Of a stretch of 24,539 nt of DNA, positions 1-5,163 are shown piece by piece. The translations under genes were made by a program, and so were the position numbers. Location of the stretch: the IMG/VR virus record IMGVR_UViG_3300049893_001474, positions 1-24,539 of that record; one strand, written 5' to 3'. Within the stretch, counting starts at the first letter, position 1; each line of letters begins with the position of its first letter. The notes below the pieces were generated by a model. It was given only the letters and a program-made list of their open reading frames with translations. It was not told the DNA's origin and made no database searches. This DNA comes from a virus.

Positions 1-87
1 GGCCCTGGCGGCCCTGGCGTCCCTGGCGGCCCTGGCGTCCCTGGCGGCCCTGGCGGCCCTGGCGTCCCTGGCGGCCCTGGCGTCGTG
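1..87. repeat. 9/15-bp GC-rich tandem repeat
   Basis: The tract alternates the triplet blocks ggc-cct-ggc and gtc-cct-ggc with a strict 3-base periodicity and runs off the left edge. On the minus strand it codes Ala/Arg/Asp triplets; on the plus strand it would code Gly-Pro-Gly and Val-Pro-Gly. Such tracts expand and contract by slippage, so copy number may vary between related phages. Confidence 0.85.
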
Positions 88-324
88 TCGTCGTCCTCCG
101 GTCCGTCGGGAGAACTCGTTCAATATGTCCATGACGCATCGTTCCAATGGCGGTTCTGTGGCGAGATCCCACCCGGCAGGGAGCCGTCGGACCTCACGCG
201 TGATGCCCAGCGCAGCGAGGTATGCCCGCAGTGAGGCCGTGACGGTATCGACGTCCAGCACGCCAGGATAGTCACACGCCGCCACGTACCGATCGAAGTC
301 GACGGATCGCTTAATCCGCGACAC
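1..324 (-). CDS. Ala-Arg-Asp repeat protein, partial at the C-terminal end
   Basis: The gene reads leftward from a GTG at 324-322 and is still open at base 1, so the C-terminus is missing. A GGGGAG ribosome-binding site lies about 8 bases before the GTG, and the start overlaps the stop of the upstream gene, so the two are probably translationally coupled. The first roughly 78 codons are non-repetitive and acidic-mixed. From about base 87 to the edge the protein becomes a three-residue periodic tract of Ala-Arg-Ala and Asp-Ala-Arg triplets. From memory, phage and bacterial hypothetical proteins often carry long alanine-arginine tracts of this kind, usually beside a homologue of the next gene; their function is unknown. 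The opposite strand is also open here and reads as collagen-like Gly-Pro triplets, but it has no start in the window. Strand choice rests on the ribosome-binding site, the coupling and the high GC3. Confidence 0.68.
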   Translation of the reverse strand, partial: MSRIKRSVDFDRYVAACDYPGVLDVDTVTASLRAYLAALGITREVRRLPAGWDLATEPPLERCVMDILNEFSRRTGGRRHDARAARDARAARAARDARAARDARAARA

Positions 325-679
325 GGGTCCACTCCCCAGGCGTGAACTGCTCGGCCTGTTGCACGTGGCGCCAGGTGCCGGGCGACGTCGGCACCAGCAG
401 CACGTCGCCTTGCCGCAGGAGCGCCGGATAGGCGACTTCCGCCGAGCCCTTACGGGCGCGGCCATCGGGCAGTAGCGTGAACGCCTCGTGTTCCTCGTGG
501 CGCAACACGCAGGGCTCGAGGACGATTAGCTCGCGCTGGCCATCGACCTCGAAGAACTGCGCGCCCTCCATCGTCGGCGGCGCCAGCGTGGCCAGCGCCA
601 CCACCTCATGATGATGAGTCGTGACCTCTCCTCGCGCCAGAACGATCCGGCCATGCTCTCTTAAGTCTCGTCGTGTCAT
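311..679 (-). CDS. conserved hypothetical protein with HxEH and QGDVLL motifs
   Basis: This 122-residue protein starts at ATG 679-677, with GGAGG 9 bases upstream (CTGGAGGCAACGCAC), which favours it over the longer in-frame start at 727. Visible landmarks are GRIVLARGEVTTHHHEV near residues 11-27, LRHEEHEAFTLLPDG in the middle, RQGDVLLVP towards the C-terminus, and a final TRVAD. From memory this resembles a widespread hypothetical family with conserved 'GEVTGHxH', 'HEEH' and C-terminal 'RVAD' motifs whose role is unknown; the histidines suggest metal binding, which is inference. In that family QGDVLL is usually N-terminal, so its C-terminal position here is odd. The stop overlaps the GTG of the next minus-strand gene. 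Confidence 0.72.
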   Translation of the reverse strand: MTRRDLREHGRIVLARGEVTTHHHEVVALATLAPPTMEGAQFFEVDGQRELIVLEPCVLRHEEHEAFTLLPDGRARKGSAEVAYPALLRQGDVLLVPTSPGTWRHVQQAEQFTPGEWTRVAD

Positions 680-709
680 GTGCGTTGCCTCCAGGCGCAC
701 AGTAGCACA

Positions 710-738
710 TTGACAGACTCCGCGCAAGCGCGTATAAT
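710..738 (+). promoter_or_regulatory. consensus sigma70 promoter, leaderless start
   Basis: A perfect TTGACA (710-715) is followed by 17 bases and a perfect TATAAT (733-738). Transcription would begin about base 745, next to the ATG at 746, so the regulator mRNA would have almost no 5' leader. The spacer contains CGCGCAAGCGCG (721-732), an inverted repeat that could be an operator. On the minus strand a weak TTGCGC-N17-TACTGT (727-699) overlaps it and could serve the leftward genes, but only half its positions match consensus. Confidence 0.85.
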
Positions 739-745
739 GCGCGCC

Positions 746-943
746 ATGCGAATAGTTGATCCGACCACTTCACTGAAAGCCGCCGTCCAAAAGCATGGCA
801 GCCAGAAGGCGGCCGCCAAGGCGCTCGGCGTCTGCGAAACGACCCTCTCCGCCATCCTGCTCGGGCGGCGCGATGTGCCGCGCACGCTGGCCGCGCGCTT
901 GGGCCTCGAAAAAAAGATCGTGTTCGTGCAAAAAGCCTCTTGA
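746..943 (+). CDS. Cro/XRE-type helix-turn-helix regulator
   Basis: This 65-residue DNA-binding protein is probably a Cro- or YdaS-like phage switch regulator. Residues 9-45 show the XRE helix-turn-helix pattern: an Ala/Lys-rich helix (QKAAAKALGV) followed by the recognition helix (ETTLSAILLGRRD), then PRTLAARLGL. The protein is basic, as expected. ATG 746 is chosen because it lies at the predicted transcription start of the 710-738 promoter; the ATG at 737 falls inside the -10 box and the longer frame back to 680 includes the promoter itself. There is no ribosome-binding site, consistent with a leaderless message. The gene ends just at the next promoter, so the two regulators are separately transcribed. 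Confidence 0.85.
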   Translation: MRIVDPTTSLKAAVQKHGSQKAAAKALGVCETTLSAILLGRRDVPRTLAARLGLEKKIVFVQKAS

Positions 944-969
944 CACGATGCGCGCAACGTGCGTATACT
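940..969 (+). promoter_or_regulatory. near-consensus sigma70 promoter, leaderless start
   Basis: TTGACA (940-945), an 18-base spacer and TATACT (964-969) make a strong promoter. The start point predicted 7 bases after the -10 is base 976, exactly the A of an ATG. The spacer holds CGCA-ACG-TGCG (953-963), an inverted repeat, and shares the heptamer CGCGCAA with the promoter at 710-738. This suggests both answer to one repressor. Confidence 0.8.
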
Positions 970-975
970 CTGTTC

Positions 976-1356
976 ATGGGAGTAGCGAGAGACATGAAAC
1001 TGACTGCTGAGCAAGTGTGCGAAATTCTCGGGGTGTCGAAAGGCACGATCGCGGGGCTGATGACACGCGGTGACCTGGTGTCGTCTGGTGGGATGGCCAG
1101 CACCGGCATTAGGCGGATCCTGCGGTTCGACGAAGCGCATGTGCGGGCGCTGGCGAGTCGTCGGGCTGAGGTGGTCGCACGTCGGAACGCGAAGAAAGAG
1201 GCGGCAGCGGCCAGACGCGCTGCGCTGGCTGGTAGGCCTGGCGTGTCGGCTATCGGGACATCGGACGTAGTCATCGCCGAGTCCGGGTTGCCGTGGTCCA
1301 GGCTCGAACGGAAGATGGACGCCATCCTGGCATCGTTCGGCATCGAGGTGGTGTGA
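976..1356 (+). CDS. excisionase/MerR-like helix-turn-helix protein
   Basis: The protein has 126 residues from ATG 976. The N-terminal 50 residues match the HTH_17 (excisionase/AlpA-like) winged-helix pattern: LTAEQVCEILGVSKGTIAGLMTRG, then a basic hairpin and RRILRF, then DEAHVRALASRR. A highly charged Ala/Arg/Lys helix follows (about residues 57-85), and the C-terminus (WSRLERKMDAILASFGIEVV) looks amphipathic. ATG 976 sits on the predicted transcription start; ATG 994 is an alternative served by GGGAG at 978-982 and would begin MKLTAEQ. Members of this family act as excisionases or phage regulators; which applies here is not decidable. The stop overlaps the next ATG (TGATG). Confidence 0.8.
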   Translation: MGVARDMKLTAEQVCEILGVSKGTIAGLMTRGDLVSSGGMASTGIRRILRFDEAHVRALASRRAEVVARRNAKKEAAAARRAALAGRPGVSAIGTSDVVIAESGLPWSRLERKMDAILASFGIEVV

Positions 1357-1550
1357 TGTATCTCACTGAACCCCCAGAGGACGGGATCCCCTGCGTGGAG
1401 TGCGGGCGGCATGAGGCTACCTGGACGGATGGCCTCTGCGACACATGCGCGCAGCATGTCGACGACGAGGCGCTGATGCCGGTCAACGAGTGGGACGCGC
1501 GACTGGCGGAAGCCGAGGATGACCGCTGTGACCGCGATCGGTGGGTGTGA
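1356..1550 (+). CDS. small zinc-ribbon protein
   Basis: This 64-residue protein carries two CxxC knuckles (CVEC near residue 14 and CDTC near residue 30), the signature of a small treble-clef or zinc-ribbon fold. The C-terminus is acidic and rich in Asp and Arg. It is coupled to the upstream regulator by a TGATG overlap and therefore shares its promoter. I do not recognise a specific family; DNA or protein binding is the generic expectation. Confidence 0.75.
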   Translation: MYLTEPPEDGIPCVECGRHEATWTDGLCDTCAQHVDDEALMPVNEWDARLAEAEDDRCDRDRWV

Positions 1551-1806
1551 CGTGGGCGACGGACATGCGCTTCAGGATCCGGTGCAGTTCTTCCGCCGCA
1601 GTGGCGATATCGACTGGTTTGGTCGGTGCTCGTGCGGGATGGTGAGCTACGACTTCGAGCACAAGGCAGGGGCGAAGGCGTGGCGGTGCCCTCTTGCTGA
1701 ACTCGACGAGGAGATCCAGGAGGAACGTCGGAAAAACGAACGCCGGAATCGTGCGTTCATCGACGCGATGGCGGAGCATCACGCGCGACTGCGCGGGGAG
1801 GCGTGA
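1519..1806 (+). CDS. hypothetical protein with CxC knuckle and coiled-coil tail
   Basis: Up to 95 residues. From ATG 1519 it overlaps the previous gene by 32 bases; GTG 1552, one base after that gene's stop and preceded by GGTGGG, is a good alternative and would fit the tight packing better. The middle contains FGRCSCGMVSYDF and WRCPL, giving three cysteines that could bind a metal ion. Residues about 58-95 (ELDEEIQEERRKNERRNR and onward) form a strongly charged helix, probably a coiled coil. No family is recognised. Confidence 0.65.
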   Translation: MTAVTAIGGCDVGDGHALQDPVQFFRRSGDIDWFGRCSCGMVSYDFEHKAGAKAWRCPLAELDEEIQEERRKNERRNRAFIDAMAEHHARLRGEA

Positions 1807-1807
1807 C

Positions 1808-2077
1808 ATGGAGCCAGACCGAGACGAGCTGCGCGCCCAGATCGCAGTGGCGCGCGCGATTGACCGCGCCCGGGCCGGCGATGACCGCGACGCGGGCGAC
1901 GAGCGCGAGGTGTTCTGTCGTCGCTGCTCGATGCGGATCGACGGCTGCGACTGCGCGGAGGGGCCGTACCTGGACCGGCCGGTGCCATGGGTCGCGGGAC
2001 TGGTCGTGGTCGGCCTTATGGGAACCTGGGCGGCGTTTGCGCTCTGGATTGGCGGGCACGTGCGGGGGTGGTGGTAA
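1808..2077 (+). CDS. small membrane-anchored zinc-knuckle protein
   Basis: The protein has 89 residues. It has a charged N-terminal helix (MEPDRDELRAQIAVARAIDRAR), a cysteine cluster FCRRCSMRIDGCDC, and one hydrophobic segment (PWVAGLVVVGLMGTWAAFAL, about residues 60-80) that should span the membrane, leaving the metal-binding part cytoplasmic. ATG 1808 follows the previous stop by one base; the stop TAA overlaps the next ATG (TAATG). The longer frame back to 1694 lies inside the previous gene and is a shadow. Confidence 0.72.
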   Translation: MEPDRDELRAQIAVARAIDRARAGDDRDAGDEREVFCRRCSMRIDGCDCAEGPYLDRPVPWVAGLVVVGLMGTWAAFALWIGGHVRGWW

Positions 2078-2157
2078 TGCGCCGCGATGATGCGCTGGCG
2101 GCCCTGTGCCTCGTGCTGAGCTTGGCGTCGCTGGCCGTGATTCTAGTGGTTCTGTGA
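2077..2157 (+). CDS. 26-residue membrane mini-protein
   Basis: After MRRDD, nearly the whole protein is one hydrophobic helix (LAALCLVLSLASLAVILVVL), so it is a single-span membrane peptide. It is joined on both sides by overlaps (TAATG upstream, TGATG downstream), which is the main support that it is translated. Phages often carry such peptides in superinfection exclusion, lysis inhibition or host takeover roles, but nothing here picks one. Confidence 0.6.
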   Translation: MRRDDALAALCLVLSLASLAVILVVL

Positions 2158-2342
2158 TGGATGAGAATGATGTGGCGGCTCTATGGAAGTGGGGCATTGT
2201 CGCCGTGGTTGTTGTCCTACTCGGGACAACGGCATGCGTCAATAACACAGAGAGACGTTGCGCTGAGTTGAAACTAGCTGCGATCGGCGCCGGTGTTGAG
2301 CCCATATTGATTGCTGGGATTTGTTCGTGGCGCGATCGCTAA
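2157..2342 (+). CDS. small membrane or lipoprotein-like protein
   Basis: The protein has 61 residues. A short acidic N-terminus (MDENDVAALWKW) precedes a hydrophobic segment GIVAVVVVLLGTTAC at about residues 13-27. The Cys after GTTA is in the place of a lipobox cysteine, but the preceding residues are only a weak match and the N-terminus lacks the usual Lys/Arg, so a plain membrane anchor is as likely. The rest is short and mixed-charge. Coupled on both sides (TGATG and TAATG). Confidence 0.6.
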   Translation: MDENDVAALWKWGIVAVVVVLLGTTACVNNTERRCAELKLAAIGAGVEPILIAGICSWRDR

Positions 2343-2476
2343 TGGCCGCCCTCGATTGCCTACTCGCCGGGTGCGCGTGGTGGCGGTGGTATCGCGGCGG
2401 GACGTGGACCTTTTACCCACTGGGTGGACCGTCGCTTGTCGAGCAATATCGGGCCGTGTGGAAGGCCCGCGAGTAG
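2342..2476 (+). CDS. 44-residue Trp-rich mini-protein
   Basis: The peptide begins MAALDCLLAGCAWWRWYRGG and is rich in Trp and Tyr, with a C-terminal amphipathic stretch (SLVEQYRAVWKARE). It is supported by the TAATG overlap with the previous gene and its short distance from it. It ends in TAG; the frame stays open past this amber codon to 2653, with codon use that looks unlike the rest of the phage. No family is recognised. Confidence 0.55.
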   Translation: MAALDCLLAGCAWWRWYRGGTWTFYPLGGPSLVEQYRAVWKARE

Positions 2477-2574
2477 CCCTCGGCGGCTGAAGTGGCACGC
2501 GAATCGAGTGGGGCGCGGCCTGCCTGGATGACCCAGGAGCGAAGAGACAGCCGTCGAGGACTTTGTGTGGTGTA

Positions 2575-2745
2575 TGGCAGCGTCGGCGTGGGTGGAGACA
2601 CGCCCATCGGCAGATGGTTAGGGTTCCTCGTTCGTGGGGTGCGCTGGCGATGACGGGCACGAAGACCGGTCCTGCCCCGAGCACTACAGCGCGTCGGGAA
2701 CGGTACACCCAGCCCTAAGGCCGGTTCGATTCCGGCACGCTGCCA
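2575..2745 (+). ncRNA. candidate tRNA-like structured RNA
   Basis: The 3' part reads GCCGG-TTCGATT-CCGGC (2720-2736), a perfect five-pair tRNA T-arm with the consensus TTCRANY loop. It is followed at once by ACGCTGCCA (2737-2745), which pairs over nine bases with TGGCAGCGT at 2575-2583, as an acceptor stem would. Between them lie a D-arm-like hairpin GGCGTG-N8-CACGCC (2585-2604), a short CATC-GGCA-GATG hairpin (2605-2616) and a long arm closed by TTAGGG/CCCTAA (2618-2623 with 2713-2718), inside which GCGCTG/CAGCGC and GGGCA/TGCCC nest. At 171 bases it is too long for a tRNA, has no usable anticodon arm or encoded CCA, and lacks the conserved 5' tmRNA sequence. Alternatives are an att site carrying a tRNA 3' end, or chance. 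The preceding bases 2477-2574 hold only a small CCTGG/CCAGG hairpin (2523-2537). Confidence 0.4.
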
Positions 2746-2762
2746 CTTATAAGGTGAAAGGG

Positions 2763-2790
2763 AGCGGCCACCGGGTGAGGGGTGGCCGCT
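2763..2790 (+). promoter_or_regulatory. 10-bp perfect hairpin ahead of the early operon
   Basis: AGCGGCCACC (2763-2772) and GGTGGCCGCT (2781-2790) form a perfect stem around an eight-base GGGTGAGG loop. No T-run follows, so it is not a standard intrinsic terminator. It lies 66 bases before the SSB-like gene and just after the tRNA-like element, and could be a processing site, an attenuator or a protein-binding site. Confidence 0.5.
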
Positions 2791-2856
2791 GAGGGACGAC
2801 CTACACCGGGCACAGGTCCGGGTCAGTCATCAACGCGGCCGAGGAGGGCCGCACGC

Positions 2857-3426
2857 ATGGGAATTATCGCAAAGGCGACAGGTGATGGGCAATCGTTCGA
2901 TCCGGCGCCAGCGGGCGTGCATCAAGCCGTGTGCGTGGATGTCATCGACAAGGGGCTTCAGGATGTGCCTGGCTTCAACGGCGGGCCTGCCAAGAAGAAG
3001 CACATGATTTCGATCGCGTGGCAGATCAACGAGCGTCGACAGGACGGGAAGCGTTTCGTGATCTACCGGCGGTACGCGTTGTCGCTGAACGAGAAAGCGT
3101 CGCTCCGCAAGGACCTGGAGAGCTGGCGCGGGCGTCCGTTTACGCACGACGAGGAGATGGGGTTCGACCTCGACAACCTCCTCGGCGTCAACTGCCTGCT
3201 CAACGTCCAGCACACGGCGCGCGATGGACGAACCTACGCGAACGTCAGTAGCGTGATGCCGCTCATGCGCGGGATGGCAAAGCTCTACCCACTGGATTAC
3301 GCCCGCGAGTCGGCGAGTGATGGTTCTCAGGCGCCGACGGTGGAGCCAGAGAACGCGACGGTCACGGCGCCGCAGACGACGGAGACCGGCTTCGAGCCGC
3401 TGACCGACGATGACATCCCCTTCTGA
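2857..3426 (+). CDS. ssb: single-stranded DNA-binding-like protein
   Basis: The protein has 190 residues. The clearest sign is the C-terminal tail LTDDDIPF after an acidic Ser/Thr-rich linker: DDDIPF is the canonical bacterial SSB tip that recruits replication and repair partners. The core (MISIAWQI, RFVIYRRYALSLNEKASLRKDLESWRG, DLDNLLGVNCLLNVQH, TYANVSSVMPL) matches a phage family often left as hypothetical and assumed to adopt an OB fold. ATG 2857 is set by GAGGAGG 9 bases upstream; the open frame back to 2782 has no such site. As first gene of the early operon it should protect single strands for the exonuclease, recombination and replication proteins that follow. Assignment to SSB rests mainly on the tail and context. 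Confidence 0.72.
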   Translation: MGIIAKATGDGQSFDPAPAGVHQAVCVDVIDKGLQDVPGFNGGPAKKKHMISIAWQINERRQDGKRFVIYRRYALSLNEKASLRKDLESWRGRPFTHDEEMGFDLDNLLGVNCLLNVQHTARDGRTYANVSSVMPLMRGMAKLYPLDYARESASDGSQAPTVEPENATVTAPQTTETGFEPLTDDDIPF

Positions 3427-4120
3427 CGCGGTGCTCATGGATCGGTACGAGGGCCTTGGCGCGTCAGATGTCGGCCCAATCGTGGTCGACATCGAGACGG
3501 CGCCATTGCCCGATGCAGAGGTCTATCTCGATCCTGTCGTGGCCGCGAAGAACCTGAAGGACCCAGAGAAAATTCGGGCCGACATCGAACAACGGACGGC
3601 TGATCGCGCCGACCGGCTGGCGTTGGACTGGAACGTCGGGCGCATCGTGGCGTTGGGTTGGTGGACGGATCGCCACGGATGCGTGGCCTCTGTGTGCCAA
3701 GATGACCACGCCGAACAGGCCGCGCTGGTCGACTTCTGGCGCGTGGCGAAACACCGTCTAGTGCTGGGGTTCAATGTGAAGAACTTCGACGGGCCCTACC
3801 TGGTCCAGCGGAGTCGGTATCTCGGCGTGGTGCCACTCCAACTCGATCTGGGCCGCTACTCTCGCAAGGGCGTGATCGACCTGATGAACGAGTTGACGTT
3901 CAACGATGCGCCGGCCGCAAATTGTATGCGCCGGTCGCTCCATGCCTTCTGTCGTCGGTTCGGTATCCCTGTTGACGATCCAGTGACTGGATCTGATGTG
4001 CCGGCCCTGGTGGCTCGTGGGGAGTGGGAGGCCGTGCGGGCGCACGTCATGTCTGACGTCATGCTGACCGTGCGATTGGCCCAACGACTCGGATTTGTGC
4101 GTGTGCGGGAGACGTCGTAG
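3410..4120 (+). CDS. DnaQ-like 3'-5' exonuclease
   Basis: The protein has 236 residues with the RNase H-like DEDD exonuclease layout. ExoI is VVDIETA (Asp27, Glu29), ExoII is LGFNVKNFDGPYL (Asp127), and ExoIII is the HVMSD segment (His212, Asp216) near the C-terminus, the DEDDh spacing. This fits the predicted polymerase-B-type exonuclease family common in phages without their own polymerase. It probably trims DNA ends for proofreading or recombination next to the SSB-like protein. The start is uncertain: ATG 3410 overlaps the SSB gene by 17 bases, ATG 3437 lies just after its stop, and neither has a clear ribosome-binding site. The next gene's ATG directly abuts its TAG. Confidence 0.75.
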   Translation: MTSPSDAVLMDRYEGLGASDVGPIVVDIETAPLPDAEVYLDPVVAAKNLKDPEKIRADIEQRTADRADRLALDWNVGRIVALGWWTDRHGCVASVCQDDHAEQAALVDFWRVAKHRLVLGFNVKNFDGPYLVQRSRYLGVVPLQLDLGRYSRKGVIDLMNELTFNDAPAANCMRRSLHAFCRRFGIPVDDPVTGSDVPALVARGEWEAVRAHVMSDVMLTVRLAQRLGFVRVRETS

Positions 4121-4555
4121 ATGGACACGACCGAACGACGTGTCGTGGCGAAGGTTATCGGAGGCCGGCTCGACCTCGACCCAGCGAATCGCGCGCTCTG
4201 GCGCAAGCGTCTCGCGGCGTTCGAGGGCGCCGAAGTCGACCTCGTCATCCGTCGCCATCAGCGCACGCGGAGTCTTGGGCAGAACGCCTGGATCTGGGGT
4301 GTGGCGTATCCGGCGATCGCGGAGGCGCTGGGCTACGAGCCGCAGGAGATCGAAGACCTGCACTACGCGCTCGTCGCCAAGTGCTTCGGCGAGCACTTCG
4401 ATGCCAGGATGCGCCAGATGGTGCCGAACAAGCGCAGCTCGCGGCTGACGACGAAGGAATTCGGGGATTACATGGACTGGCTCGTGCGCTTCGGCGCGAA
4501 GGACTGCGGCGGCATCTACATCGAGCTGCCGGACGAGATGAGGGTGGCATCATGA
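4121..4555 (+). CDS. NinB/Orf-like recombination protein
   Basis: The protein has 144 residues. The central block RSLGQNAWIWGVAYPAIAEA followed by LGYEPQEIEDLHYALVAKCF, and the C-terminal block LTTKEFGDYMDWLVRFGAKD, match the pattern of the NinB family (lambda Orf), a recombination mediator that binds single-stranded DNA and SSB. Similar phage proteins are often annotated only as hypothetical. Its position directly after the SSB-like protein and exonuclease supports a recombination role. The family call is from remembered motifs. Confidence 0.58.
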   Translation: MDTTERRVVAKVIGGRLDLDPANRALWRKRLAAFEGAEVDLVIRRHQRTRSLGQNAWIWGVAYPAIAEALGYEPQEIEDLHYALVAKCFGEHFDARMRQMVPNKRSSRLTTKEFGDYMDWLVRFGAKDCGGIYIELPDEMRVAS

Positions 4556-4782
4556 CGACGACGACGAAACGGCTGTCGAAATCGGAACAACTGGCGCGGT
4601 GGTTCGCGCGCCGCCCGGGCCAGTGGGTCTCTGTGCTGGACCTGGTGCGCGTGGTCCCGGTGGGCTGGCATCGCGAGGTCTACCGCTGCCGGCACAGCCT
4701 CGGCCTGAACATCGAGAACCGCGAGACGACGCGCGGCGGCCAGAAGATCTCGGAGTATCGCTACACGGGGCCGGCGGCATGA
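4552..4782 (+). CDS. small winged-helix DNA-binding protein
   Basis: The protein has 76 residues. After a Thr/Lys-rich start it has SEQLARWFARRPGQWVSVLDL, a WHREVYRCRHSLGLNIENRE helix and a final EYRY strand, which is the layout of small phage winged-helix proteins. The wing would be the Arg/Gly-rich turn RETTRGGQK. It overlaps the genes on both sides by ATGA and so is translated within the early operon. Transcriptional regulation is the generic inference; the target is unknown. Confidence 0.65.
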   Translation: MTTTTKRLSKSEQLARWFARRPGQWVSVLDLVRVVPVGWHREVYRCRHSLGLNIENRETTRGGQKISEYRYTGPAA

Positions 4783-4874
4783 TCGCCCGAACCGCCGTAC
4801 TGCTCGGCTATCTCGGGCTGGTCCTGGCGCTCCAGGTGCTCCCGATTGGCGCCTGCGCGGAGGTGGTGCGATGA
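4779..4874 (+). CDS. 31-residue membrane mini-protein
   Basis: A single hydrophobic segment (TAVLLGYLGLVLALQVLPIG) follows MIAR and is followed by ACAEVVR, so this is a one-span membrane peptide or a short exported peptide. ATGA overlaps on both sides are the main evidence of translation. Function unknown. Confidence 0.55.
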   Translation: MIARTAVLLGYLGLVLALQVLPIGACAEVVR

Positions 4875-4966
4875 CAGAGATGAACGATGGGTATCGTGTA
4901 CGGGGATTCGACCACCTGCTCCACTATGTGACACTGCTTGTAACAGCCGGCTGGTGGTTGCGATGA
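4871..4966 (+). CDS. 31-residue hypothetical peptide
   Basis: The peptide starts MTEMNDGYRVRGFDHLLHYV and ends TLLVTAGWWLR, the C-terminal half being weakly hydrophobic. It is recognised only because its start overlaps the previous stop and its stop overlaps the next start (both ATGA). Too short for family assignment. Confidence 0.45.
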   Translation: MTEMNDGYRVRGFDHLLHYVTLLVTAGWWLR

Positions 4967-5163
4967 GACTGAACCAACCCACAAAGTGGTATGCGACGGC
5001 CCGCGTTGATAAGAGCGGCCGTATCTCGATGCCGTGCCTCTGGGGCCCTCGCGTGAGTGACTGCATCCCAGACGATGACGAGCAGATCGTTCGCGTGGTG
5101 CTGATGGTGACCGGCACCGGCATTCGTCGCAGGCCACGAGCGCGCCGGAGTGAGACGCGATGA
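4963..5163 (+). CDS. hypothetical small basic protein
   Basis: The protein has 66 residues. The N-terminal half (TKWYATARVDKSGRISMPCLW) suggests a small beta-rich domain, followed by an acidic DDDEQ loop, a VRVVLMV strand and a very basic tail (IRRRPRARRSETR) that could bind nucleic acid. It is coupled on both sides by ATGA overlaps. No known family is recognised. Confidence 0.6.
   Translation: MRLNQPTKWYATARVDKSGRISMPCLWGPRVSDCIPDDDEQIVRVVLMVTGTGIRRRPRARRSETR

Noticed and set aside
1-231. Plus-strand collagen-like Gly-X-Y frame ending at 231
   Set aside because: No start in the window, the non-repeat part lacks good composition, and the minus strand has a ribosome-binding site, start and coupling.
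606-1457. 283-residue minus-strand open frame across the regulators
   Set aside because: It runs antisense through two well-supported regulator genes and both promoters, has a Ser/Arg/Ala-rich composition and no ribosome-binding site.
2528-2718. Two short frames (2528-2653 and 2650-2718) joined by ATGA
   Set aside because: The coupling fits local style, but codon use (AGA, CGA, TTA, GGA) is atypical, no ribosome-binding site is clear, and the region has stronger RNA structure signals. Kept as a caveat to the tRNA-like element.
2575-2745. Ordinary tRNA, group I intron-bearing tRNA, or tmRNA
   Set aside because: No standard anticodon stem-loop can be placed, the insert is too small for a group I intron, and the conserved tmRNA 5' sequence and a tag frame are absent.
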